Counted from the first letter of the stretch, positions 1-6,876 are shown. The stretch is 20,709 bases of DNA from NZQO01 sp964639255 (GCA_964639255.1 CAZXDP010000047.1:1-20709), one strand, 5' to 3'. Notes: generated from the letters alone by a model not told the origin. Translations and numbers: made by a program.

Positions 1-14
1 ATTTGTCTAAATTT

Positions 15-54
15 GGTTACGACGGGATGTCATAACTGATTTTCCGAAACGGAA
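15..54 (+). repeat. Left copy of a diverged hairpin repeat flanking the first gene
   Basis: This stretch aligns by eye with 1380-1418: both read GGTT-n-CG-n-C, then TCATAACT, then a short hairpin. Counted by hand, 28 of 39 aligned positions agree, with one single-base gap. The hairpin here is TTCCG-AAA-CGGAA (42-54). The other copy has TCTCG-CAA-CGAGA, so two stem positions differ but stay paired. Just downstream lies GGCCGAGGCCGTTGGCATC (60-78), itself GC-rich and partly palindromic, which may be the rest of the element. The repeat sits directly before the AT-rich hydrolase gene and could be a boundary of a mobile cassette; that is inference. Confidence 0.5.
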
Positions 55-110
55 TTAAGGCCGAGGCCGTTGGCATCTATTATAAATACAAATTATTAAA
101 ACACTATAAG

Positions 111-1229
111 ATGAAACGTTTGCTAAAATTATCAGTGTCACTTAGTGCATTATTATTACTAAGCTTTACTGAAATAACGAATGAAATTTATTCTCCAGAG
201 TGTACAGGAATAACGTTAAACAGTGCTGATGGAGCGTTTATTCAGGCTAGAACAATGGAATGGGGCGCTTTTGATATGAAACCAGAATTACTGGTCTTCC
301 CTAGAAATTACAAATTTGAAAGCCTTTTACCAGATAATAATTCTGGATTGAAGTGGAATAGTACCTACGGTTTTATAGGCATTAATGGGTTGGGAAAACC
401 AATAGTAGCTGATGGAATGAATGAAGAAGGACTTACCGTATCTGTGCTTTATTTACCACATTATGCATCCTATCAACCTTATGAGGCCAAGACCGCAGAT
501 TCTTCAATCAATCAAAATGAATTAGCATCCTGGCTATTAGGAACTTGTAAATCTACCCAACAGGTACGTACAGAATTACCTAAAATAAGGGTAGTACCAT
601 TACCAGAAGAGTCCATTGGTGGCATCCCAACACCTATTCATTTTATGGTTTCTGATAAGAAAGGAGAAAGTATTATAATTGAATATACGGAAGAACAACT
701 GCATATATATGACAACTCCGTTGGGGTATTAACGAATAGTCCACCTTATCCGTGGCATTTAACAAACTTAAACAATTATGTTACTTTAGGTGTGAAAGAG
801 GCAAAGCCTGTTCGAGTTGGAGAGATAGAGATTAAACCCTTAGGTGCTGGAAGCGGTATGTTAGGACTTCCTGGAGACTATACACCTCCTTCACGTTTTA
901 TAAGGGCAACAGCAATGCGAAATACGGTGCCTAATCTAGAAAATGGAGAAAGAGCTGTCGCCGAAGCTTTTAGAATTTTAAACAATTTTGATATACCAAT
1001 AGGCACTTTGGGTGGTAAACATGATCCTGCTATGCTCGGCGACACACAATATACTACTGTTGCAAACACAAAATCCCTGCATTATTATTACCGTACTATG
1101 CATAATCACAGGATTCGTGTTGTTGACTTGAAAACAATTGACTTTACGGGTAACTCAATTTCATCAACACCATTAGATGAAGAGATAATACAAGACTATA
1201 AAACTGTATTAGTAAAGCCTAAGCAATAA
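111..1229 (+). CDS. Secreted choloylglycine hydrolase / penicillin V acylase family protein (linear amide C-N hydrolase)
   Basis: An Ntn-hydrolase that should cleave a linear amide bond; the substrate could be a conjugated bile acid, penicillin V or an acyl-homoserine lactone and cannot be told from sequence. Residues 1 to about 27 form a signal peptide (MKRLLK then a leucine-rich core). Cys31 in ECTGITL fits the catalytic N-terminal nucleophile exposed by processing. Arg47 in ARTMEWG lies 16 residues later, the family spacing, although the usual Asp of RTMDW is Glu50. Asn209 in LTNSPPYPW and the Arg pair in SRFIRA match the remaining active-site positions. The 372-aa length is usual for the family. 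The start ATG follows a weak A-rich leader. The gene is alone, more AT-rich than the genes that follow (many TTA, ATA and AGA codons), and bracketed by diverged repeats, which suggests horizontal acquisition. The product is probably periplasmic or outside the cell. Confidence 0.88.
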   Translation: MKRLLKLSVSLSALLLLSFTEITNEIYSPECTGITLNSADGAFIQARTMEWGAFDMKPELLVFPRNYKFESLLPDNNSGLKWNSTYGFIGINGLGKPIVADGMNEEGLTVSVLYLPHYASYQPYEAKTADSSINQNELASWLLGTCKSTQQVRTELPKIRVVPLPEESIGGIPTPIHFMVSDKKGESIIIEYTEEQLHIYDNSVGVLTNSPPYPWHLTNLNNYVTLGVKEAKPVRVGEIEIKPLGAGSGMLGLPGDYTPPSRFIRATAMRNTVPNLENGERAVAEAFRILNNFDIPIGTLGGKHDPAMLGDTQYTTVANTKSLHYYYRTMHNHRIRVVDLKTIDFTGNSISSTPLDEEIIQDYKTVLVKPKQ

Positions 1230-1467
1230 TAATGGCAATCTAAAATATCAATTTGATTAGGACTTATCATCTCCATTCTTAAACAGATAATAATTAATAA
1301 AATACAAACTTAGAATGGTTATAGTTCCTTACAGCTGTAATTCTTAATCGAAATTTCATTACCACTTTAGCTATCCTTCGGTTCCGTCAAAATTCATAAC
1401 TAATTTCTCGCAACGAGACATATCTCAAAACGAAACAGTTCAATTTAATTTTCGCGAAGGGCTTAAT
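1230..1467. other. AT-rich non-coding stretch with palindromes and the right repeat copy
   Basis: No credible coding frame is seen. It holds a perfect 12-bp palindrome TTACAGCTGTAA (1329-1340), an odd-centred dyad ATCAATTTGAT (about 1247-1257), and the right copy of the flanking repeat (1380-1418). No clear intrinsic terminator for the upstream hydrolase gene was found. The part before about 1420 looks like non-coding tail of the accessory insert; the hemN promoter begins at 1468. Confidence 0.5.
1380..1418 (+). repeat. Right copy of the diverged hairpin repeat
   Basis: Counterpart of 15-54, in the same orientation. It shows GGTTCCGTC, then TTCATAACTAATT, then the hairpin TCTCG-CAA-CGAGA (1406-1418). 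The two stem changes against the left copy are compensatory (T-A to C-G and C-G to T-A), which suggests selection on the folded form. The repeat is therefore present on both sides of the hydrolase gene, as expected of a cassette or island boundary. Confidence 0.5.
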
Positions 1468-1481
1468 CTGACAAATGTCAT
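1468..1481 (+). promoter_or_regulatory. Crp/Fnr-type activator box upstream of hemN
   Basis: CTGACAAATGTCAT contains the TGA-N6-TCA core of Crp/Fnr-family operators, with arms TGACA/TGTCA. Its dyad centre (1474.5) is 29.5 bp upstream of the first base of the -7 element at 1504, which puts it near -41 relative to a likely start of transcription, the class II activator position. The same 14-mer pattern and exact spacing recur before ccoS and fixI. Confidence 0.7.
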
Positions 1482-1484
1482 TTT

Positions 1485-1504
1485 AAAGGACACGCCTGTC
1501 CTTT
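1485..1504. repeat. Perfect inverted repeat inside the hemN promoter
   Basis: AAAGGACA-CGCC-TGTCCTTT: two perfect 8-bp arms around a 4-base spacer, lying between the activator box and the -7 element and touching the latter. It may be a second operator (for example for a repressor) or an incidental hairpin. The T-rich run after it also resembles an intrinsic terminator, but that run contains a perfect -7 element, so a promoter role is favoured. Confidence 0.5.
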
Positions 1505-1511
1505 ATTTTTG
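1504..1511 (+). promoter_or_regulatory. Bacteroidota -7 promoter element of hemN-ric
   Basis: TATTTTTG matches TAnnTTTG at every fixed position. No good -33 TTTG is visible at the usual distance, consistent with dependence on an activator bound at 1468-1481. Nineteen bases separate the element from the hemN ATG, so the leader is very short. Confidence 0.65.
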
Positions 1512-1530
1512 CGTGTAAATCAACACACGC

Positions 1531-2895
1531 ATGCAACCATCGCTTATTCAAAAATACAATGTCGCCGGTCCCCGCTACACCAGTTATCCCACCGTCCCGT
1601 ATTGGGACGAGGCTTCGTTCACTGCTCCACACTATGAGGCGAGCCTACGGCGTAGTTTCTCTGAAACCAATGCAAGTGAGGGCATTAGTATCTATATACA
1701 CCTTCCGTTTTGCGAAAGCCTGTGTACCTTTTGCGGTTGCAACAAGCGCATTACCAAAAACCACGGCGTAGAAACACCGTATCTTGAATCGGTATTAAAA
1801 GAGTGGCAACTGTACTGCGAGCTATTACCCGGGAGGCCGCGTATACAAGAGCTGCATCTTGGTGGAGGCACTCCTACCTTCTTCGCTGCCGAGAACTTGA
1901 AGCGGTTGATAGACGGCATTTTTGAACGTGCCGATAAAGCGCCCTTTGCCGAACTGAGCTTCGAGGGCCATCCGAACAATACCACCCAAGAGCATCTCAA
2001 CATGTTAGCGGCACTGGGTTTTACCCGGGTGAGCTACGGCGTGCAAGATTATAACGAAACCGTACAAAAGGCCATACACCGGGTACAACCGTTTTCGCAC
2101 GTCGAGGCAGCGACCAACAATGCCCGTAGGGCAGGCTATACCTCGGTAGGCCACGACATTATTTTTGGTTTGCCCTTTCAAACAAAAGACCATATTGTGC
2201 ACACCATAGAACGCACCAAGCAACTTATGCCAGACCGTATCGCTTTTTACAGCTACGCCCACGTGCCTTGGATAAAGGGCAATGGCCAGCGTGGCTTTAA
2301 GGACGAAGATCTGCCCACGGCCGCAGAGAAGCGAGAGCAGTACGAAATTGGTAAAAAAATGCTCTTGGAGGCTGGCTATATTGAAATTGGGATGGATCAT
2401 TTCGCACTTCCTACAGATTCCCTGTACCAAGCGGTAGAACAGGGCACCCTGCACCGAAATTTTATGGGATACACCGCCTCCAAAACACAAATGATGATTG
2501 GTTTAGGTGTTTCGGCCATTGGTGATAGCTGGTATGGTTTTGGGCAGAACGTCAAAACCGTAGAAACCTATCAACAACTTGTGGAAGCAGGTACGCTTCC
2601 CGTCTACAGGGGTCATATTCTTACTGAAGAAGATCTTATTATAAGAAAGCATATCCTAAACCTTATGTGCCAACTGGAAACCTCCTGGATCACTGTGGAG
2701 CAATGGTTTCCAGAGCTTCCCGAAACATTGATCAAGCTGAAGGAAATGGAACAAGATTCTCTCATAGAATTCGACACCAAATCCTTACGAATTACCGAAA
2801 AGGGAAGACCCTACGTGCGGAACGTTTGTATGGCATTCGATAGGCTGCTTCAGCGTAAAAAACCCGAAACTCAATTATTCTCAATGACCATTTAG
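1531..2895 (+). CDS. hemN: Oxygen-independent coproporphyrinogen III oxidase (radical SAM)
   Basis: Converts coproporphyrinogen III to protoporphyrinogen IX using S-adenosylmethionine in place of oxygen, in the cytoplasm. The 454-aa length fits true HemN. The radical-SAM signature with the extra HemN cysteine is present: Cys61, Cys65, Cys68 and Cys70 in HLPFCESLCTFCGCNKR. It is followed by LHLGGGTPTFF and, further on, YSYAHVPW and the HFALP region, with a HemN C-terminal domain after about residue 370. The early YNVAGPRYTSYPTVP segment is the family N-terminus and supports the chosen ATG. It is the first gene of a two-gene unit with ric (19-bp gap) and sits behind an FNR-like box, matching its need under low oxygen. 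Its product feeds haem to the neighbouring cbb3 oxidase. Confidence 0.96.
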   Translation: MQPSLIQKYNVAGPRYTSYPTVPYWDEASFTAPHYEASLRRSFSETNASEGISIYIHLPFCESLCTFCGCNKRITKNHGVETPYLESVLKEWQLYCELLPGRPRIQELHLGGGTPTFFAAENLKRLIDGIFERADKAPFAELSFEGHPNNTTQEHLNMLAALGFTRVSYGVQDYNETVQKAIHRVQPFSHVEAATNNARRAGYTSVGHDIIFGLPFQTKDHIVHTIERTKQLMPDRIAFYSYAHVPWIKGNGQRGFKDEDLPTAAEKREQYEIGKKMLLEAGYIEIGMDHFALPTDSLYQAVEQGTLHRNFMGYTASKTQMMIGLGVSAIGDSWYGFGQNVKTVETYQQLVEAGTLPVYRGHILTEEDLIIRKHILNLMCQLETSWITVEQWFPELPETLIKLKEMEQDSLIEFDTKSLRITEKGRPYVRNVCMAFDRLLQRKKPETQLFSMTI

Positions 2896-2914
2896 GTCCT
2901 AAATACATAACAAT

Positions 2915-3640
2915 ATGAGCATTTCTGAAGAAAAAACCATCGCCGAAATCGTATCTAAAAATATCAAGGCATCCCACGTATTCAAAAAACACGGCATCGA
3001 TTTTTGCTGTGGCGGTGGGGTAACCGTCGAAAAAGCCTGCCAAAAAAAGGGTATCGATCCTATATTGGTACTGGAAGAGCTTCGCCATTTCGATTTGGAA
3101 GTAGAAAAAGAATACGATTATAATTCATGGTCGCTAGATACGCTGATAGACCAAATCGTTACCGTGCACCATTTGTACGTGGAAGAAAACATACCCTTGG
3201 TGTTGCAATATGCCGAAAAGGTGGCGAAAGTGCACGGGCATCATTACAAAGAAACGGTGGAGATCTATAACCTATTTCGCATGGTAGCGGCAGATCTAGC
3301 GTCGCATATGAAGAAGGAAGAACTCATTCTGTTCCCCTTTATAAAGAAAATGATGGTTGCCCACACTGAGGGATTGCCACTGGAAGTACCTCACTTTTCT
3401 GAAGTAGCCAATCCTATCGCCATGATGGAAGACGAACACGAAACCGCCGGAAGCATCTTTAAGGAAATCGCTAAGCTCACCAACAATTACACCCCTCCTG
3501 CTGATGCCTGCAATACCTTTAAGGCATTGTACGATAAACTAGCCGAGTTCGAAGCAGATCTGCACCTGCACATTCACCTAGAGAACAACATACTGCACCC
3601 CAAGGCACTTAAAATGGAAAAAATGCTTCGGGAACAATAG
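2915..3640 (+). CDS. ric: Iron-sulfur cluster repair di-iron protein (RIC; ScdA/YtfE family)
   Basis: Repairs Fe-S clusters damaged by nitric oxide or oxidants, using a di-iron centre in the cytoplasm. Residues 5 to about 60 form the DUF542 (ScdA N-terminal) domain, with the paired cysteines Cys31-Cys32 in HGIDFCCGGG. A hemerythrin-like four-helix domain follows. Candidate iron ligands are His85/86, His131 with Glu135 (ASHMKKEE), His175 (MMEDEHE) and the His-rich LHLHIHLENN at about 217-223. The 241-aa length is normal. The gene lies 19 bp after hemN and appears co-transcribed. Pairing Fe-S repair with oxygen-independent haem synthesis, next to the oxidase genes, suggests a shared response to low oxygen and nitric oxide. 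The usual gene names for the family are ric, scdA or ytfE. Confidence 0.93.
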   Translation: MSISEEKTIAEIVSKNIKASHVFKKHGIDFCCGGGVTVEKACQKKGIDPILVLEELRHFDLEVEKEYDYNSWSLDTLIDQIVTVHHLYVEENIPLVLQYAEKVAKVHGHHYKETVEIYNLFRMVAADLASHMKKEELILFPFIKKMMVAHTEGLPLEVPHFSEVANPIAMMEDEHETAGSIFKEIAKLTNNYTPPADACNTFKALYDKLAEFEADLHLHIHLENNILHPKALKMEKMLREQ

Positions 3641-3659
3641 AAAAATAAACATTTTGATT

Positions 3660-3710
3660 GTAAGCAGGAAAGGGAGGCCAAACAGAGTTCGGCGCTCCCT
3701 TTTCCCTTAC
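3660..3710. terminator. Probable two-way terminator hairpin
   Basis: GTAAG-CA-GGAAAGGGAG pairs with CTCCCTTTTCC-CTTAC across a loop of about 18 bases, with a small mismatch near the base. It lies between the convergent ends of ric (plus) and the cbb3 locus (minus), just 19 bases past the ric stop. There is no long U-tract on either side, so termination may be weak or rely on other factors. Confidence 0.55.
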
Positions 3711-3728
3711 TAGGAAGGAATAAAACTG

Positions 3729-3908
3729 TTATTTCCTGGGACGGTCTTCGGGCTTCTTATTGTGAACCATCCCGTCCTTATTCTTTCCTTTACGGTTAAC
3801 CATGCGTACTACATATACGATCACCGTTACGAGCACCGCAAAACTGAAGATGGCCAAGACAAGTCCCCAGTCGTTAAATGCTTCAAAAAATCCGTCTTTG
3901 CTTTCCAT
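3729..3908 (-). CDS. Small single-pass membrane protein, last gene of the cbb3 locus
   Basis: A 59-aa frame starting MESKDGFFEAFNDWGL. One strongly hydrophobic segment (about residues 15-35, VLAIFSFAVLVTVIVYVV) is followed by a basic, lysine- and arginine-rich tail ending PEDRPRK. I do not recognise a named family. The layout (short N-terminus, one helix, charged cytoplasmic tail) is like CcoQ/FixQ, but a better CcoQ candidate sits between ccoNO and ccoP. It lies 86 bp downstream of another mini-protein gene and before the terminator, in the same orientation as the oxidase genes. It may be an accessory subunit or assembly factor for the oxidase; that is inference from position alone. It is probably real because the frame is free of stops, has a clean helix, and fits the gap. 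Confidence 0.6.
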   Translation of the reverse strand: MESKDGFFEAFNDWGLVLAIFSFAVLVTVIVYVVRMVNRKGKNKDGMVHNKKPEDRPRK

Positions 3909-3968
3909 AGGTTTTGGTTGTTTTTACTGTTTTAAAATCGATTTTCAACGTTTAAGAACGCTGCCGTC

Positions 3969-4000
3969 AAATAAATGCAAAGCTGCAACTGCATTTATTT
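3969..4000. repeat. Perfect 11-bp hairpin at the end of the 43-aa gene
   Basis: AAATAAATGCA (3969-3979) and TGCATTTATTT (3990-4000) are perfect inverted copies around a 10-base loop. The hairpin includes the stop codon of the 43-aa gene. It has no U-tract after it in the operon direction, so it more likely marks RNA processing or stabilises the upstream message than terminates transcription. Confidence 0.55.
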
Positions 4001-4126
4001 CTTCTTACTGCCGCCTACTACCATTTGGTAGACAACTACCGAAAGGATGATTACGACGAGTGCAAAAACACCTATCATAAAGGTGCCATTGTCCCAGTTT
4101 ACTAGAGGTATCATGCTAGTGCTCAT
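3995..4126 (-). CDS. Very small membrane protein of the cbb3 locus
   Basis: A 43-aa frame, MSTSMIPLVNWDNGTF then a hydrophobic helix (about residues 16-37, MIGVFALVVIILSVVVYQMVV) and a short GGSKKK tail. It starts 10 bp after the stop of the TauE/SafE-like gene, so it is very likely co-transcribed. No family is recognised. A single helix with a lysine-rich end is typical of small subunits and assembly peptides of membrane complexes; a role with the oxidase or its copper supply is only a guess from context. The initiator could also be Met5. Confidence 0.6.
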   Translation of the reverse strand: MSTSMIPLVNWDNGTFMIGVFALVVIILSVVVYQMVVGGSKKK

Positions 4127-4136
4127 AGTGTTTAGA

Positions 4137-4877
4137 TTATTGGTTCGTATTTACTGAAAATGTCGTTTTAGGTGGGGTGTGGCATTCTGTACCGGCCGTT
4201 ATAGTTTCTTTTGCCGGTTTTGGAGATACGTAGGGAATTCCCAGGCCAAGTCCACGGAGGATAAACAGACAGCCAATCACCACCACAAATACGGGTATCG
4301 ACCTTCTAATACGCTGACGTACCTGACCTTTGAGGAAATTTCCGAAGTAAATAGCCGTCGTCATCAATGGAATGGTCCCTAGGCCAAAAAGTGCCATATA
4401 CAAGCTGCCCTGCAGCGCATTGCCAGAGGCCAAGGCACCAAATACCGCCATATATACCAGGCCGCACGGTAAGAATCCGTTAAGGAATCCTATTGTCAAA
4501 AACGTGTCTGGCGATTTTTTCTTGAGCGCCGCACCCAACTCTTGCTTTACCCTTGAGAGCGCGCGAAAAATGGGCTTGGAGAAATTATAGTTCTGAAAAG
4601 TTTTCTGCGGAAGCAATACCACCGCTACCATAAGAATTCCAATGGCGATGGTTAGTTGCTGTTGCATCCCAAAAAGGTAGAAACTCTTTCCCAAGAGTCC
4701 GAACAGCAACCCGATGAGCGCATACGCGACCAAACGGCCCGTGTGGTAAAGCAATATTTGAACTGTTTTTTTCACAGGTCTGTTATGGTCTACCGGCAAC
4801 AAAAAGGCAATGGGGCCGCACATTCCCACACAGTGGAAGCTTCCCAACAATCCGAATATGACAGCCGATAGCAACAT
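4137..4877 (-). CDS. TauE/SafE-family membrane protein, probable cbb3 assembly / copper factor
   Basis: A 246-aa polytopic membrane protein of the type usually annotated as sulfite exporter TauE/SafE, but linked to cytochrome oxidase loci rather than sulfite. About six hydrophobic segments are visible. Conserved cysteines occur in SFHCVGMCGP (Cys16, Cys20) and GFLPCGLVYM (Cys138), the pattern shared with DsbD/CcdA-like and UreH-like proteins that move electrons or metal across the membrane. These cysteines may handle copper or reductant for oxidase assembly. The C-terminal tail (about 215-246) is hydrophilic and has a further cysteine (ECHTPP). The gene follows fixH by 13 bp, before two mini-protein genes. 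The copper role is inferred from motif and location; sulfite export looks unlikely here. Confidence 0.8.
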   Translation of the reverse strand: MLLSAVIFGLLGSFHCVGMCGPIAFLLPVDHNRPVKKTVQILLYHTGRLVAYALIGLLFGLLGKSFYLFGMQQQLTIAIGILMVAVVLLPQKTFQNYNFSKPIFRALSRVKQELGAALKKKSPDTFLTIGFLNGFLPCGLVYMAVFGALASGNALQGSLYMALFGLGTIPLMTTAIYFGNFLKGQVRQRIRRSIPVFVVVIGCLFILRGLGLGIPYVSPKPAKETITAGTECHTPPKTTFSVNTNQ

Positions 4878-4890
4878 CCTTCAACAACAG

Positions 4891-5337
4891 TTAATAAACG
4901 ATCTCGTCGCGGTACAGAAAAGCCGTGCCTTCCTGTTCCCATTCTATGGTAATGTTCCAGCGGCCCTCCAGTAATCGATCGCCTGGTATAAGCAATTTGG
5001 TGCCTGTAAGTTTTAACGGGAGTTGAAAATCCAGCTGCTTATTAGACGGTCTATACAGAAAAACCGTGCCCAAGGCTTGGCCAGAGGCCATCTCCTTTGG
5101 AAATTCCAGTTCCCAACCTTGTTCGGTCTTGGTGCTGGATATAGCGCTGGAGAGCAATTTAAGGTTCTCTTCAGCGTCGATCTCTGTCTGGTAGGCAAGG
5201 TCTTTCTGGTAATATTCCTCTACTACCAAGTCATGTTCAAATTGGCTATCGGTGCTCATTCTGATTACGAAATACATGATAAATGCGATGAACAGTGCGA
5301 TGCCTATGGCAATTCCGGTACCCCAATTTATTTTCAT
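4891..5337 (-). CDS. fixH: FixH/CcoH family cbb3 assembly protein
   Basis: A 148-aa single-pass membrane protein. The N-terminal helix (about residues 5-26, WGTGIAIGIALFIAFIMYFV) is followed by the family segment SQFEHDLVVEEYYQKDLAYQ and a periplasmic beta-rich domain ending in a GRWNITIEWEQEG-type strand. FixH/CcoH acts in late assembly of cytochrome cbb3 and is encoded beside ccoG and the copper ATPase in most cbb3 loci. It lies 48 bp after ccoG and 13 bp before the TauE/SafE-like gene. The start follows directly from the membrane helix. Confidence 0.87.
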   Translation of the reverse strand: MKINWGTGIAIGIALFIAFIMYFVIRMSTDSQFEHDLVVEEYYQKDLAYQTEIDAEENLKLLSSAISSTKTEQGWELEFPKEMASGQALGTVFLYRPSNKQLDFQLPLKLTGTKLLIPGDRLLEGRWNITIEWEQEGTAFLYRDEIVY

Positions 5338-5385
5338 AATGTTGATTTTTAAATGTTCTGATTCTTGAATAAAATCCGACGGCCC

Positions 5386-6807
5386 TTATTTATAACTACG
5401 CGGACCCAAAAAGGCCGTGGTCGTGGTTTCGATCAATTCTTCACCACTGTAAACGCCTATTTTAACCCTGTCTTTGTCACCGCTAAGGGCACTGGCATTT
5501 ATTTCTATAAAGAGCGTCCCTTCAGCGAAACCCTGTTTGGGCACTTCAAAATCGTCGTGCGTCACCAATTTGATAGCACCTTTGTGCGAAATCAATTTAA
5601 AATGTACGTCGTCTATCGCCTCGGTTGTTTTATTGATTAGCTTATAAGTATACACATTACTAATAATATTATCTGCCTTACGTTCATACAACTGTCCTGG
5701 TAACCGAAGCACTCTTGCTTCCACATCGTTGCGCAAAAAGAGCATTCCAACCAGCACCCCAATTAAGATGACCAGTACTCCGCTGTACCCCTTAAGGCGC
5801 GCGGTAAACTTAAATGGCGCCTTTTTCTCGATATTTTCCTCGCTGGCATAGCGAATGAGTCCCTTGGGCAGGTTTACCGCCTCCATGATACTGTCGCAGG
5901 CATCGATACAGGCGGTACAGTTTACACATTCCAGTTGGGTGCCGTTGCGAATATCGATACCGGTGGGACAAACGTGTACGCATTGAAAACAATCGATACA
6001 ATCCCCTTTTCCAGTTGCGGCCCGGTCTTCCTTCTTATTGAATTTCGCCCTGCCCTGCTCCTTTTCTCCGCGTTTGTGGTCGTATGCCACCACGATGCTC
6101 TTGTTGTCCAGCAACACCCCTTGCAGCCTTCCGTAGGGACAGGCAATGATGCACACCTGTTCCCGAAACCACGCGAATACAAAATAGAACACGGCCGTGA
6201 AGATAAGTAGCGAAATAAGCGTGCTAACGTTTTCTGAAGGCCCTTCTAAAATATATTCCAGCAGTGTATCACTTCCAATTAAATAGGCAAGGAACACATT
6301 GGCTATTAAGAACGATATAACAAAGAACACAAACCATTTCAACCCCTTCTTCCTGATTTTCTCTGCATTCCAAGGTTGTTTGTCCAATCGTATTTGCTTC
6401 CCACGGTCGCCCTCAATGGCATATTCAATTCTGCGGAAAACCATCTCCATAAAGATGGTCTGTGGGCAAATCCAACCGCAGAAAATCCTTCCGAAGGCTA
6501 CGGTAAAGAAAATCACGAATACCACCCCGATAATCATCGAGATCACGAACAGGTGAAAATCCTGTGGCCAAAACGGAAACCCAAAGATATTGAACCGACG
6601 CTCCAACACATTGAAAAGCAGAAACTGATTGCCATTCACCTTGATGAAGGGCGCAGCGAAAAGAAATGCTAGCAACGCATAGCTAACATATTTTCGGTAT
6701 TTATAGAACGTTCCAGAAGGCATCTTGGGATATACCCATGCCCGTTTTCCTTCTTCGTTCACCGTACCGATACTATCGCGAAACGATTCGTCTTTAGGGG
6801 GTTTCAT
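5386..6807 (-). CDS. ccoG: cbb3 oxidase accessory protein CcoG (FixG/RdxA)
   Basis: A 473-aa membrane ferredoxin needed for cbb3 biogenesis; in studied bacteria CcoG reduces copper for delivery to the oxidase. Order of parts: cytoplasmic N-terminus, several membrane helices (about 40-55, 85-108, 158-178, 195-213), the GRIFCGWICPQTIFMEM motif (Cys110, Cys114) and the VCIIACPYGRLQG motif (Cys219, Cys223), then two [4Fe-4S] sites (Cys270, 273, 276, 280 and Cys294, 297, 300, 304). After a last helix (about 340-360) comes an Ig-like C-terminal domain, as in FixG. All key cysteines are intact. It lies 69 bp downstream of ccoP, with a hairpin in the gap, and 48 bp upstream of fixH. Confidence 0.96.
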   Translation of the reverse strand: MKPPKDESFRDSIGTVNEEGKRAWVYPKMPSGTFYKYRKYVSYALLAFLFAAPFIKVNGNQFLLFNVLERRFNIFGFPFWPQDFHLFVISMIIGVVFVIFFTVAFGRIFCGWICPQTIFMEMVFRRIEYAIEGDRGKQIRLDKQPWNAEKIRKKGLKWFVFFVISFLIANVFLAYLIGSDTLLEYILEGPSENVSTLISLLIFTAVFYFVFAWFREQVCIIACPYGRLQGVLLDNKSIVVAYDHKRGEKEQGRAKFNKKEDRAATGKGDCIDCFQCVHVCPTGIDIRNGTQLECVNCTACIDACDSIMEAVNLPKGLIRYASEENIEKKAPFKFTARLKGYSGVLVILIGVLVGMLFLRNDVEARVLRLPGQLYERKADNIISNVYTYKLINKTTEAIDDVHFKLISHKGAIKLVTHDDFEVPKQGFAEGTLFIEINASALSGDKDRVKIGVYSGEELIETTTTAFLGPRSYK

Positions 6808-6837
6808 ATTCCTTGCCCAGATTTCTTCTTAGCTTTC

Positions 6838-6866
6838 CCGCTGGCAGCTTTACAACTTGCAAGCGG
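6838..6866 (-). other. Hairpin between ccoP and ccoG
   Basis: On the minus strand CCGCTTGCA pairs with TGCCAGCGG apart from one mismatch, around a short loop. It lies in the 69-bp gap after the ccoP stop. It could slow 3' decay or partly terminate transcription, so that the oxidase subunit genes are expressed more than the accessory genes. No U-tract follows. Confidence 0.4.
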
Positions 6867-6876
6867 TCCATCATTT

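Noticed and set aside
1247..1257. ATCAATTTGAT dyad as an FNR site
   Set aside because: The half-sites are in the inverse order and spacing of FNR sites, and no gene starts nearby.
15..1418. Classical integron cassette with attC sites
   Set aside because: Canonical RYYYAAC and GTTRRRY core sites in the right order were not found and no integrase gene is present; only the more general repeat claim is kept.
1485..1510. Intrinsic terminator (8-bp stem followed by T-rich run) before hemN
   Set aside because: The T-rich run is a perfect TAnnTTTG promoter element and the activator box spacing fits; there is also no gene close upstream that needs a terminator here.
2005..2490. 161-codon open frame on the minus strand inside hemN
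   Set aside because: It lies fully antisense to a gene with all HemN motifs, and its translation shows no domain; it is a shadow of codon bias.
4137..4877. True sulfite exporter
   Set aside because: The HCVGMCGP and LPCG cysteines and the position inside the cbb3 locus point to an assembly role instead.
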